Shown here in pieces: positions 35,241 through 45,700 of a DNA stretch of 64,000 nucleotides (position 1 is its first letter; each line of letters starts with the position of its first letter). This DNA comes from Neodontobutis hainanensis (taxonomy: Eukaryota; Chordata; Actinopteri; Gobiiformes; Odontobutidae), in assembly GCA_024349245.1 (NCBI GenBank), contig JALDNG010000930.1, positions 1-64,000 on the forward strand, written 5' to 3'. The position numbers and the translations under genes are program-made. The notes beneath the pieces are model-generated. The model was given only the letters and a program-made list of their open reading frames with translations, searched no databases and was not told the origin of the DNA.

Positions 35241-37300
35241 TCTACCTTTTGTGCTCAGGAATCCTCTCCAAGAAGCCTGAAAAGAAAAAAACATGCTTTA
35301 GTCTCAGGAGAATAGATCTGGAGATTTGAACAAAACAATCCAATATACATATCTTTTCTTTGTTTTCTTCTTTCTTATCCTCTTTCCTTTGCTTTTCATC
35401 TCTTTTAGGCCTCTTCCTGCGAGAAATCAGTTTATTTAACTTGAATTAGACTCTTTACTCTTGTCTGTCCATGAAAGTCAGATTACTTTTACTTCTGTTA
35501 CTTTTTCATCTTACTTTGTACTTTCTTTCCTCTCCTTTACTTTTGCCTTTGTTTACGCTCCTTTTTTTGCACAAGCTCCTTGTCTATAGTTTACTGCTGG
35601 GTCTCTTTAGACTGTCACCTTTTGGAGAAGCAGAAGAAAAACAGCAAGTGAAAGTGTAAAACATGTTAATCAACCCCAGGTACTGAATACTCACCTTTTA
35701 TAGTTTCATTTGTTTAAGGAGAACATATCATTTGTATTTTTCACACAACACAGCAAAAACATGGAACAAGTCCAACTGGAAGAGCTAATGAACCTATTTA
35801 AACATGTCACACCACACTAAACCCTCTGACACACAACACACTATATACAATATTTACAAATGTTATACTTATCCTGAAATGACCCTGAGTCCTGCCCCTA
35901 AGTCCCAGCACGATTTCACTCAGAAGAAACACTGAAAGCGGTCAGTTCTTAAAAAGAGTAAAAGTGCTTCTCTTTTGAATTGGCCTTTGTGGTTTATCTG
36001 ACCTTTTCCAGTGTTTCCACTGAGCGCCCGGTCCTCATGTAATCTTCCATCTCCTTCACCCAGTCCGGCTTGGGCCCAGGAAACAAGGGGACCGGCTCCT
36101 GGGGTCTGGGAGGTGTGGCAGGGGAGGGAGGTGCCCTGGAGGGAGCAGAGGAGACAAGAGGGTTAGTGCAGGGAGCACAGGGAGGAGGCACCAGGGGCTC
36201 ACGAGGAGCAGCTGGGGCCTTCCGAGCCTCAGAAGGAGAAACAGAAACATCCAGAGCAAAGGAGTCTGGGAGCAGAGAGAGCTCAGCTGAGGGACCTGAG
36301 GAGGAGGAGAGATAGCAAGAGAGCGAGCGCAGCGAGAGAAGGAGCCAGAGCTAAGCTTACGGACCTTAGCAGGACGAGAGAGAGCAAGGGAGTGAGAGGA
36401 GGAGAGGAGGAGCAGGAGGATGATGAGTTAGAACTAAAGTATCTAGCACGAGACTTAAAGACGCCAGAGGAGCGAGAGGAGCGAGAGTTAGAGTCAGAGT
36501 TAGAGTTAGAGCCACAGAAAGAGCAAGAGCTTGAAAAGAGTGTCTCCTGAGGAGAGACAGACACAAAGGCAGAGTTCAAGGGGCCTGTGGAGGAGGCAGG
36601 TGCAGAGGGAACAGGGGGTGTGTGGGTAGTGAGTGTGGGCAGCCTGTGCAGGAGGAGCACGTCGGACACCCGGGCCTCGTCGTCCAGGAGAAGCGCTGGG
36701 CCATCAGTGAACAGAGATCTGTGGAGAGAAATACGTCTGTTAAAATCCTCACATCATGTGATGCCATTGTGTGATTCATCAAAATAAAGCAAAGCCATGA
36801 GGCTCTGAGGTCTTTTTTAAATCCATGTCTGAACATGGAACTGTTACTGATTCAAGTCCACCATGTACTTTCTGTCTAGTGCCATTTTCAATAGTTTCAT
36901 GGACACTAGCACAATGTACCAATACAGAGAGTACTTTTAAAGCAGCACTGTTTAATCTTAAACCATCTTTTACTCATAAAGCCTCAGAGTGATTTTGACC
37001 AATCTCAGATCAAACCAGGAGAATATGTCCACGTTCAAAGACCTTATTATTCACTAAACTACTACAATTATAGCAGAGGACTTTAATGTGCAGAAAGGTT
37101 ACAGTGTTGTTATAAAGTGGTTATGAGTTATTTATGAATAATCATTTGTCCTTTTGAAGAAATCGTCGAATCAAACTCAAGATTTGCACTTTTTCTCACA
37201 GCCAGAAGTTTGCAAGTTTTGCAAGAACGTACTTGCTAGGAGATGCTCTTAGCAACCGGCACCTGTACGTGGTTACGCCAGCACGCACCGCTGTAGTATG
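35241..37300 (-). pseudogene. Decayed inverted relative of the serine-rich gene at 58.8-63.6 kb
   Basis: On the minus strand: a promoter/first-exon segment at 37160-37300 matches 58816-58965 (gtgctggcgtaa-cacgta, ggctgtgagaaaa, cgacgatttcttc). The coding exon starts at 36704 with MAQRFSWTTRPGCP against MAQRVSWTTKPGCP in the other copy. One base is missing right after this, so the frame shifts near 36669 and continues as DVLLLHRLPTL, then VSVSPQETLFSSS and a Ser/Asn run. A later frame holds PGPKPDWVKEMEDYMRTG and ends ETLEKVR at 35994. Downstream exons at about 35520-35641, 35350-35415 and 35241-35279 match exons of the other copy in the same order. The large C/T minisatellite of the other copy is absent. 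Several frame breaks indicate a pseudogene. Confidence 0.7.
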
Positions 37301-37687
37301 CTAACACTGGTGATGGATATTCATATTTAAAAAGTGAACTTGGTTATAATGACACAGGCAGTATGTAAAGTGTTGAAGTAGCAGATATATACCGTTAATA
37401 CTTGACAGTTACAGTCGAGGAAAGAAGTGGAAGAAAGCTTTATAATCACATCCTGCAACTCAAACGTGGCACCGCTATTTTAGCTGTGAAAGTGCTGCCA
37501 CCATGTGGTTCCAGGGGACATGGCTATCTTTTTTGTTACCTGTTGCCCACTTTAAAGAAAACTCATTAATGGATGCTACAACAACAGGAAAACAATACAT
37601 ATTTAAAACGAATTTAATATAACATAAATAAATAATAATAATTACACACGGATAATGTGCCATTACAAATGATGAAAACCGGTCCTG

Positions 37688-37955
37688 TTATCAAGTTTGA
37701 AAAGGTCACTGGCCTCTCCCCCATACGGGCCTGTCCCACATGTGGTAAACTGCTGGAGCATAACACATAGGGCTGTAAACACATGTGACAGATGTAAGGT
37801 TATGTTCTGTTTTGTGTGCTTGAACATTGATCCAAACTGTACAAATTATTACGAGCCACGCTCCAGTGGTGTGGCTCTCCATCTGACCTTGATACCAGTG
37901 TGGGCAATGAGCAGTGAACTCCAGATAGATTTAAACATGTGGGAAAGCTGGTGAA
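37688..37955 (+). pseudogene. Second RBR-type E3 ligase remnant (RING2 and C-terminus)
   Basis: One plus-strand frame reads IRACPTCGKLLEHNT, a stop, GCKHM, a stop. The next frame takes over with DRCKVMFCFVCLN, then SSGVALHLTLIPVW. Together these give the CP-C...EH...GCKHM...C--C...FCF-C order of an IBR/RING2 zinc-binding unit, and the C-terminal SGVA...IPVW phrase also seen at 33981. At least three lesions lie within 130 bp. It is a dead copy of the same gene group. Confidence 0.65.
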
Positions 37956-38234
37956 TGTTTGATATCTGAGACAAAACATACATCATTAAATGTAAATAAA
38001 TCTGAGGAGTTGTCTCTTTAAAATATCAGTACATGTGGGTGATCTAATATTACATATTACATACTTCAATAATGCAACAAATAACTTTTCAAACTACTTT
38101 TTAAAACTTGTCTTTATTTTGTTTTACACAACATCATAATTAACTGTAATCATTAAATAAAAAGTATAAGAAATGATGAGGAGGCTGCGTGTATACATTA
38201 AACTGATATTACAATGTTCAAATTTGGAATATAC

Positions 38235-38300
38235 ATTTACATTTATATACATTTAGTCCTTTAGCAGACGTTTTCCTTTAGAAACCCTATTATATATGTT
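38235..38300 (-). repeat. Short SINE/LINE tail copy
   Basis: tacatttagtcctttagcag and acgttttcc are the reverse complement of the tail seen at 23985-24030 (gcgtctgctaaatgactaaa). Confidence 0.6.
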
Positions 38301-38365
38301 CATATATATTCATACTTGTGTAGATGTGTCACATTGAGCAGTTCTGGCCCTGTGAACAGATTTTA

Positions 38366-38535
38366 TGGAGGTGGCAGAGTGGTTAGCACTCAGGCCTAAC
38401 AGCAATAAAGTCCTGGGTTCAATTCCCATCCAGGACAGGGCCTTTCTGTGTGGAGTTTGCATGTTCTCCTGTGTCTGCGTAGGTTTCCTCCAGGTACTCC
38501 GGTTTCCCCTACCACCAAAAACATGTACAATAAAG
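38366..38535 (+). mobile_element. tRNA-derived SINE
   Basis: An A-box-like tggcagagtggttagcac and a B-box gggttcaattccc have tRNA-like spacing and are followed by tttctgtgtggagtttgcat, tgttctcctgtgtctgcg and ctccggtttccccta. That body follows the tRNA part in a SINE that is very common in fish. It is not a working tRNA gene: the cloverleaf arms do not close and there is no anticodon stem that I can draw. An open frame through it (38365-38568) is incidental. Confidence 0.8.
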
Positions 38536-39001
38536 GACTACAGATGGAAATTAGCTGTTAAAGTATAAACTGGTACAAGCATCTCTGCTCCGGCTTAATG
38601 TACATTGTACGTTGTCTTAAAGAAAATAAACTCATTTTAATGCTGCAGGTTGTGTTCATCTTGAATGCTGTGAACCCTGACCTTGCAGGAGTGACAAGAA
38701 CTGGTGACGATCACAGCCGGAGAGAAGAAGAAGCCACAATGAGCAGCAGGATGACTGTATGGACAGTGAGCTGTGCAGGAGTCCTGGAGGAAAACTCTGT
38801 CCCGTTCTCAGTCCTGAAAACTAATTCAATACTGCCTCTTGGTTTATGTCAGGCCAAAACCAGTAGCTTAAAATTAAGAAGTGTTTATGTGGGGCACTGA
38901 ACTCTGAACTAAACCAATGTAAAACATTGAACTATGGAAACTGTCAAGTGCTACAGTGGTAATTTGAACAGCAAACAGCATTATAAAACATCATACTATG
39001 T
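38536..39001. other. Unassigned stretch beside the HECT gene
   Basis: A plus-strand frame 38598-38900 has no family features. It includes gatgactgtatggacagtga in an alternative frame with an acidic DDCMDSELCR, which might be exon-like, but no splice signals support it. Confidence 0.3.
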
Positions 39002-42000
39002 TCACACTAGACCAAATCCTGTGTGGCATGAAGAAATGGAAACAAGCAAGTCCCTCTTGAATGAAGTATAGTCCTTGTAGTGAGATGGAATGCGCAGAAT
39101 CTCAAAGCAGGTTGAGGCTGTGATGTAGTTTCCAGTTACTACCTCTAAAGACAAACTTGTTGGCAAGACCTCCCAGCCTGTCCAGAATTTTACTAGATTT
39201 TGCAGTTCAGTTGGCGTTGCTAAAGAATGACTTAAACAGATTTTAAAATGTTTTATTTCCATAAATATTATGGAATACAAATATTACTTAGTTTCACCTC
39301 CAGTGATGAACTCTTGGAGATAGCCCGATATGCAGAACTTTATGTCTGCTGACCTGTCGTCATCATCATCATCTTCATCTGCTTGTGGCCAGGTGATTCG
39401 CTGCAGAAGAATCTGCGTCAACAAAAGGCCACATGAAAAACATCCAGCCGCCAATTGCAGTTATTTCTGCAACCACAATTAATTGGTAACAATAAAATAT
39501 ACATGTATACACATTAAACTACCATAACTACCTACATGGGAAAGGGCTTAATTTCTGAGTTGCTCTATAGACTACTCTAGCATTACTGCCACAGAATTAG
39601 CTACAAGTGTGTGGAGCTGTAGCAGTGAGACTGAGATGGTTGTATACCGAGAGAGTCGCATGTCATCGTAGGATTACGGTTTATATTCAACCAACAGCTG
39701 TACCAGATACTGCCTGTGACTTCATCAGTAGAACTGTTTTCAGGAACAGACACCTAATGCTTTTAGATCAGTGGTTACTGAACAACTTAGACCCTCCCTT
39801 GTTTTCAGCTTATGAACAACAAAGAAACCAGTGGACATCTGAGAATCTAATCAGCAGGACGGATCGACTGCTCTACAATCAGTCTAGGACAGAAGAAGAA
39901 GTTTGAATCAACTAATTTGAAGATACCAAATAACTGATTTACTCCTTGGGGATTAATAAAATTGAAGTGAATAAGAAACAAGTTGTCTGTAAACAAAGCT
40001 ATCAAACTTAGATGCAAGGTCACAGTGGCCAGTGCGAAACCACCTGACAGCACTGGAGAAGGATATAGCATTATCATTCCAGTCCAAACACCTTTGCTTC
40101 AACTTTATCTTCAAGTAAGACCATAAGAAAGCAAAATTACCTCTGGACAGATGTTCTCTGCCCCCTCTTTTGGAAAAAGGATAGCTGCTGTGTCTGGTCT
40201 TCGAGTAAGCAAAGTCCACAATGGTGTTTCTTTTAGTCCTCTGCGCAGTTGCTTAATCTGTCTTACGACTGTCCAATCACCTAATAACAATAATAAGGAA
40301 TAAAAGACAAGCATAATAATTGTAGTGGAGAGTTGTAAAATGTATGTAGTTTTCTTTTCAAGTTTTTTATTCTCACTTCACTCACGCATGAATTAAAAGT
40401 TTTTCAAAAAACACTTTCGGTTACCTTTGTTCAGAGGAGGAAGGTCCCATGCATAGGCCAACTCCTGTATCTGCTGTTTTTCCTTTTCTGGCAGGTTGGA
40501 TTCTCCTTCCAACTTTATATATATATAAAAAAATACAGTTTATATAAAACTTTAAGCAAAATTCACATTTTACCAACTACAGTTAAAAAGAAAATATAGA
40601 AAAATCTAACTAAGACATGTCTGTTACGAGTCTCAGTCAACCAGGATCTAGAAGAAAAAGGGTTAAAGCCAAAGCATCTGGACGTAGGTTTGAAGGTGAA
40701 CCTTGTCCAGATGCTTTGATTTAACCCTTTTTCCATCTTCAAACTAAGAGATATGAGAGAAACATACAAGCTTGATTGTGTCACGAATGTCGAGGTCCGG
40801 ACAAGCCTCTAGAGTGACAGTTGATGTTTCAGGACTGCCACCAAGTAGGACATGCACAAAAGCTGGACTAAGTCCTGAAAGGCATGGCCCTCCATGGAGA
40901 AAGGAGTGACCCATCATTCTCCCTGCCACAAGGAACAGGTCACTTTCAACAAGAAAGTGCGACGCTGCAGGCACCAAATGACCGGTTCTCCATCAAAAGC
41001 CGAGTGACACTGCTATTTGCTGTGAAAAAAATATGTTAGAAAGCAAATGGTTTTCTAAATTTGTGTGGATGTTTCAATATTTGTGAACTGTAAATTCTTA
41101 AATCCTTGAGGATTAATTTTAATTAAATGTTTCATAATAGCAATGCATTATAATTTAATTGTATAGCAAACAGCATGGGCATATATGCATAAAATACATA
41201 CCAAAATGAATGTGAAATCCAAACTTTAATTTTTCCATGCAAGTTGAGAAGAAAAACGTGTAACCCCAAGTCCACTAGCAGTATTCCCTGTACAACTAAA
41301 TTTTAATAGTAGGCTTAATTATTATTTGACAACTATGTTAAGAGAATTTTGGTTACAGATTAAATGAGCAGACGATGGAGACGGCATATGATTTGACAAT
41401 AATAGACAGGTTTAATCTTTGCAAAGAGAAGCAAAACGGACACACATGAACAATGGTACGTGGAAGGTTTTGCTTAAGGGTGTAAACAATACATGAGGCT
41501 TTATAGGTTTACATTATGCCCCCCCCAGCTCCAGGGTCGTGGATGGACGTGTATTGAGCTGACGTGTCAGTCAGAGATGTGTGTCTAAGTGAACAGGACA
41601 GAGTGTCCCTGTACAATGATTAGATGTACTTGTGTGTGGATAAGCATGTGAACTGGAGCAGGAGTGAGAGCATAATATATAACATTAATGGAGATAACAA
41701 ACTATAACTTTTATTAGTTTTTACCTTCAAGTCTGCCCATTCCACATTGGTTTGCTTGTAAAAAGATATAAGGGCCATGTCCTGTTCTGCAGGACTTTTC
41801 CTGATGTCCATGCATAGAGTTAACAGACTCTTCATTGCATGGATTTGGAGATAATACTGCACACTGAGATATGGCCTTACTTAAGTCACTAATAGATGAC
41901 CAATCTAATAAGAAACAGTAAAAGCAAATATAAGGGGTTCAATACATAAATCTAATATGCATGATTAAGAAATTGAATGTCTCTCTCTTAACAATGCTTT

Positions 42001-42128
42001 GATGGCTGTTCTATAATTAAAAGACACTTTGAATAGCACATACCCATGGAAGTAGTCGCTGAAGTTATGGATGGTCCAGGAACCACTGCTTGTTCCTTTC
42101 GCTGGGATAAACTGCAAGTGTCACTTGA
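39002..42128 (-). CDS. C-terminal exons of the HECT gene: HECT domain
   Basis: Gene-order blocks: VPGPSITSATTSM (42044-42128); DWSSISDLSKAISQCAVLSP then SPAEQDMALISFYKQTNVEW (41725-41904, frame slips near 41815); HLVPAASHFLVESDLFLVAG and GHSFLHGGP (40768-40975; the upstream FDGEP is one base out of frame); LPEKEKQQIQELAYAWDLPP (40425-40517); WTVVRQIKQLRRGLKETPLW (40141-40280); ILLQRITWPQADED with a six-Asp run and IKFCISGYLQEFITG (39298-39412); NLVKFWTGWEVLPTSL, then ASTCFEILRIPSHY (39002-39219). The last cysteine stands where the ubiquitin-accepting cysteine of a HECT domain is. The protein ends GFGLV. The solo LTR (41336-41699) and the hairpin (40655-40732) are intronic. Confidence 0.8.
39413..40140. 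other. HECT-gene intron with an unassigned plus-strand frame
   Basis: The plus-strand frame 39607-39906 (99 codons) matches nothing I know. It is followed by ccttggggattaataaaatt, which resembles the tail of a LINE or SINE, so the block may be a repeat 3' end. Confidence 0.35.
40655..40732. repeat. Intronic 28-bp inverted repeat (hairpin)
   Basis: Left arm 40655-40683 (aaaaagggttaaagccaaag, catctggac) and right arm 40705-40732 (gtccagatgctttgattt, aaccctttt) are reverse complements except near the middle (one unpaired base and one mismatch). The loop is 21 bp and itself contains the short palindromic pair aggtttgaaggtgaacct. It may be a fragment of a fold-back repeat. Confidence 0.85.
41336..41699 (-). 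mobile_element. Solo LTR with exact 5-bp target duplication
   Basis: The plus strand starts TGTTAAGAGAATTTTGG and ends GGAGATAACA, flanked on both sides by aacta (41331-41335 and 41700-41704). The inner order (gagacggcatatgatttgac, aggtttaatctttgcaaaga, gaagcaaaacggacacac) parallels the LTR family at 42343-42703 with heavy divergence, so it is a related family in the same orientation. It lies in an intron of the HECT gene. Confidence 0.85.
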
Positions 42129-42156
42129 CTAAAATAAAAAAAAAAATTAAAATTTA

Positions 42157-42342
42157 TTATTTTCTCTCTGTTCAGATATCGTCACTGAGTCTCACACACA
42201 GATAGTGAAGGTCTGGCCCGTACTATTTAAAAACAATAGTCTCGGGACTTACAGAGAAATGCTTTGTGCATTTCCCCTGCACGTCAGTTTCACTTTTCTG
42301 CATGAGAAATATCAGGTATTGATATCCCGGACGAGCCCCAAA
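42157..42342 (-). repeat. Extra copy of the element's leader beyond its 3' LTR
   Basis: Nearly the same as 48787-48967 (gttcagatatcgtcactgag, ggtctggcccgtactattt, ggtattgatatcccggacg), with small differences such as ctctctg against ctctctttg and cccctgcacg against cccccgtgcacg. It ends next to an AT-rich run and the exon acceptor at 42129-42130. Confidence 0.85.
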
Positions 42343-42703
42343 TGTTATAGGAATATTTTATATCCATATATTTAACCAGAGAGACATGGAGATCGATTAT
42401 AATTTAACAAGCAATGGCCAAGTTTTAATCCTTGCAAGGAGAAGCAAAGCAGCACAATATTACAGCAGAGGTTTGCTTAAAGATGTAAACATAACATGGG
42501 ATTATATACAACACAGTGACGTCCTTGGTGAGAGGCGTTCACAATGGTCCAGGAGCAGAAGTCCGTGACAAGCCATGTCTCAGTCCTGTCATGTCTACTT
42601 AATGCTTGGATTAGCACAAAGGACATGACATGAATTTGACATGACCTGAAGAGAACTATAAGTCCCAGTAACAATAAACATTAAAATTAAAATTATTATA
42701 ACA
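42343..42703 (-). mobile_element. 3' LTR of the young element
   Basis: 361 bp, TGTTATA...TATAACA, preceded in minus orientation by the polypurine tract. Unusually, it is followed by a primer-binding site (complement of 42324-42340) instead of host sequence. Confidence 0.88.
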
Positions 42704-45700
42704 TTCCCTCCTCTTTATGCTGATAACAATTAGCATAAACAATCTACTAGCTTGAGTGTGAGTTGTTTACTTTTGACAAAGCGAAAACCCAGCAGGGCAT
42801 CTGACCTAGCCTAAGTACACTTGACCATTTGACCTAACGCTGGGAAAAAGTCTTTGTCCACCCCTTGCCCCAAGGCGGCCAACACACAAACATCAAGCAT
42901 TAACTTATGTAATCACTTCAACTGAATCTCAAAACACATTTCAAATGTTCACAATCATTCAAAATCAAATTTGTAAAAATCCATAAACACAGTGTCACTC
43001 CAAAATAACGTAGAAAATATTCCAGAGTTTAAGCTGGTCGCCCCATCGGACTCAAGATCTCCGCCTGTCCCTGCCTGTCCATTACTGTCCCTGTAACGAA
43101 AAGAAAAACACATGGAGTGAGACATATGCACATTCTTAATGATTAAAATCATTCTCTTAAGCATATTAACTTCAATGAACCATACGGCCCTTAGGACTGT
43201 AGTATGATCCGTCCTGGAGCTGTTGTCCCGCTGGTGTTCATGCAGATGTTAACGCCTCAGATATCAAAGTGTTCATCTGAGGTCAAAGGACCATAGTCGT
43301 TGGGCAGGTGCATGTCCAGGAATGTTGACCCAATGGCCACATCCATCAATCTCACCAACAAGCTCCGGATACATGGAAATCAACACAAACAAAAGTTATC
43401 AGACATGGAAGACATGAAAGTACATCTCAATACATAATTAAAGTCTCAGTCACTTTTCCAAATATTTTGTAATTATTTTTTAAAACCAGGTCAAAATCAA
43501 TTACTCTATTCCAGAAGACTCTTTCTCAAAGGCTTTAGTTGTGCTGTTAACTAGACCTGTGTTACCTTGGGTGACATCCTGTTGTAGATCCCACCTTTTC
43601 AGCTCAAAGCAGCTCAGTGCTATTTGTTCTGTCCAGTCCTTGGACCAGGTTTAATTCATCTCCAGCCTCAATTCACAGGTACAGCATCTCTTGTCCAATT
43701 CATAAACCTTTGTTGGTTATACATCTAATTAATTTAATCCACATTTTCATATATTTCGTCTCAAAGGTAAAATTCTAATTTCAATGCTAATTGAATTTTA
43801 GCCTTATATTCATTAAGGACACCTTGAAGGACCCCCCTCTTGTCGATGTATCTGGGGCTCTCAAATAAACCTGAAGGAACTGCCGTTTAGTTCCTAAGGT
43901 GTGAGGTTCTACTCACGATGTTCTCCGTCACATTGTATGTGAACAATTAAACCAAGGATCCTTTAAGGACGCATGTTTCCGGTCAGCAGGCAATGCTGGT
44001 CTAATGGTCTTACTTTCACAAAACCTCCAAACTTCTGCTTTGCACTGCACCTGTCCCTGATCTCTCAGTTTGTCAGGTTCAGAGTGATGTTACAGGACGT
44101 CCTGTCACTGGCCCTGCTCACAGGTGTACTCCAGGTGTAAACCAAGATGACTATAAGTTCAAAGAACCATGTTAATATTATCTCTTACTGGTGTCCATAT
44201 TAATTGTCAAATCCTCTTTTCTAAGCCGGTACCTTCTGTGGTTGGCTTCCATCAAAACAAAATACAAACAAACAAATCAAACGTTCTCTGACATTTTTAG
44301 ACCCATAGAAAGTGCCCTTCAGGCTTTCGTCAAACGAAACCATACAAGCTCTTAAAATGATCAAACCATAAAAATGAAACACAGATAAACCCTGTTTCCA
44401 CAAATATGGTCTGCTGGAAATCTACTTAATCTGAAAGGTTCAATCAGATCAAACAGTGCTTCTCCAGAACGGTCCTTCATGTCAACTTCCTTTCTTTCTT
44501 TATTTTTATTTACACTCTTACTGTATTAACACATCCCTACATTACTCTTTTACACACATCACCTCTTCACTTTAATACAGTTTAAATCTTCTTCTCTCTC
44601 TTTTTGAGACCTGGGAACCCCATGGCTCAAAACAAAAACATAAAAATCAAAATCAAAAATGAAAGGCCATTGCCATTAATCATTAAAATTGCAGCTCATA
44701 AACAAAAACAAACAAAAAACATAAATAAACGTAAAATCATAAAATGTAATTTGTATGCATTTGTCTTCTTTATGTTTTTCAAATAGCATCACTGTTGTTT
44801 CTGTTATATTTGAACTTAATTTTGTTTAGTTCAGTTTTAATTTTAGTTACCATTAGTTGTAGGTCTTTACCTGTAACTGTAAGTAGTATCATCCGCAATC
44901 ATAGTAATATTTTATTCAGTTGATGCAAACATAAACAACTTTAAAATAGATCAGAACTAGTTTCTCATGATCTATCGTCACAAAACTTTTTAGCCAAAGA
45001 CTTTAAATTTTCAATCTAATTAGAAAATTCTCAGAATATTGTTCAATTACTTCAAAGTAATTCCTTTAGAAATAAAATCCTCAAAACCAAAACTCTTGGA
45101 TCAGGCCCTCCTCGTGGAGTTAACCTTGTAACAGGACAGCCTCCTTCAGCTGCTCAAACACCTCATCTCTCTCTCCTCCAAAACTCCCATCACCATGTGA
45201 CTGTCGTTTAAAAAAAACTTTTCATAAAATTAACTAAGTTCTGTGTTAATTTCTCTGCATTTACCATTTATAATAACAATTCTTCAGGGGTTTGTTCAGT
45301 CTAGAATTGTTCCACAATGTCTCTATAAAACTCTGTTTTAACACCAGGTGCTCAATAAATAAAACAAACCAGTTTGTTTTTGCATTTTTTTTTTTATATT
45401 AATTTTAACCGCATCATATCTAAAATGTTTATTCATTCCTAATTTCACGTTTCCAACATTTTTGCATCAGACTCTACAAAAAGAAAACCCTTCACTCAAT
45501 GTTAAACCGAAACTCATCAAGTGCAAAATCAACTCTACGTCTCTTCATTTATTCACATTCACCACCATTGAACCCAGTAATAGTTAGTAATGTTAATTTA
45601 AAACATGCAAAGATTAAACCTCTTAAAATTTTAATCTTTAGTTTCCAAAGATTTCACTCAGTGTTTTCCATCACACTTCTAAGGTTCAACCAAAAATATT

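Noticed and set aside
36070..36315. Gly/Glu-rich plus-strand frame of 81 codons
   Set aside because: Antisense of the Pro/Ser-rich part of the dead serine-rich copy, whose sense strand matches the gene at 60 kb.
38366..38440. A tRNA gene
   Set aside because: A- and B-box text is present, but the cloverleaf does not close and SINE body sequence follows.
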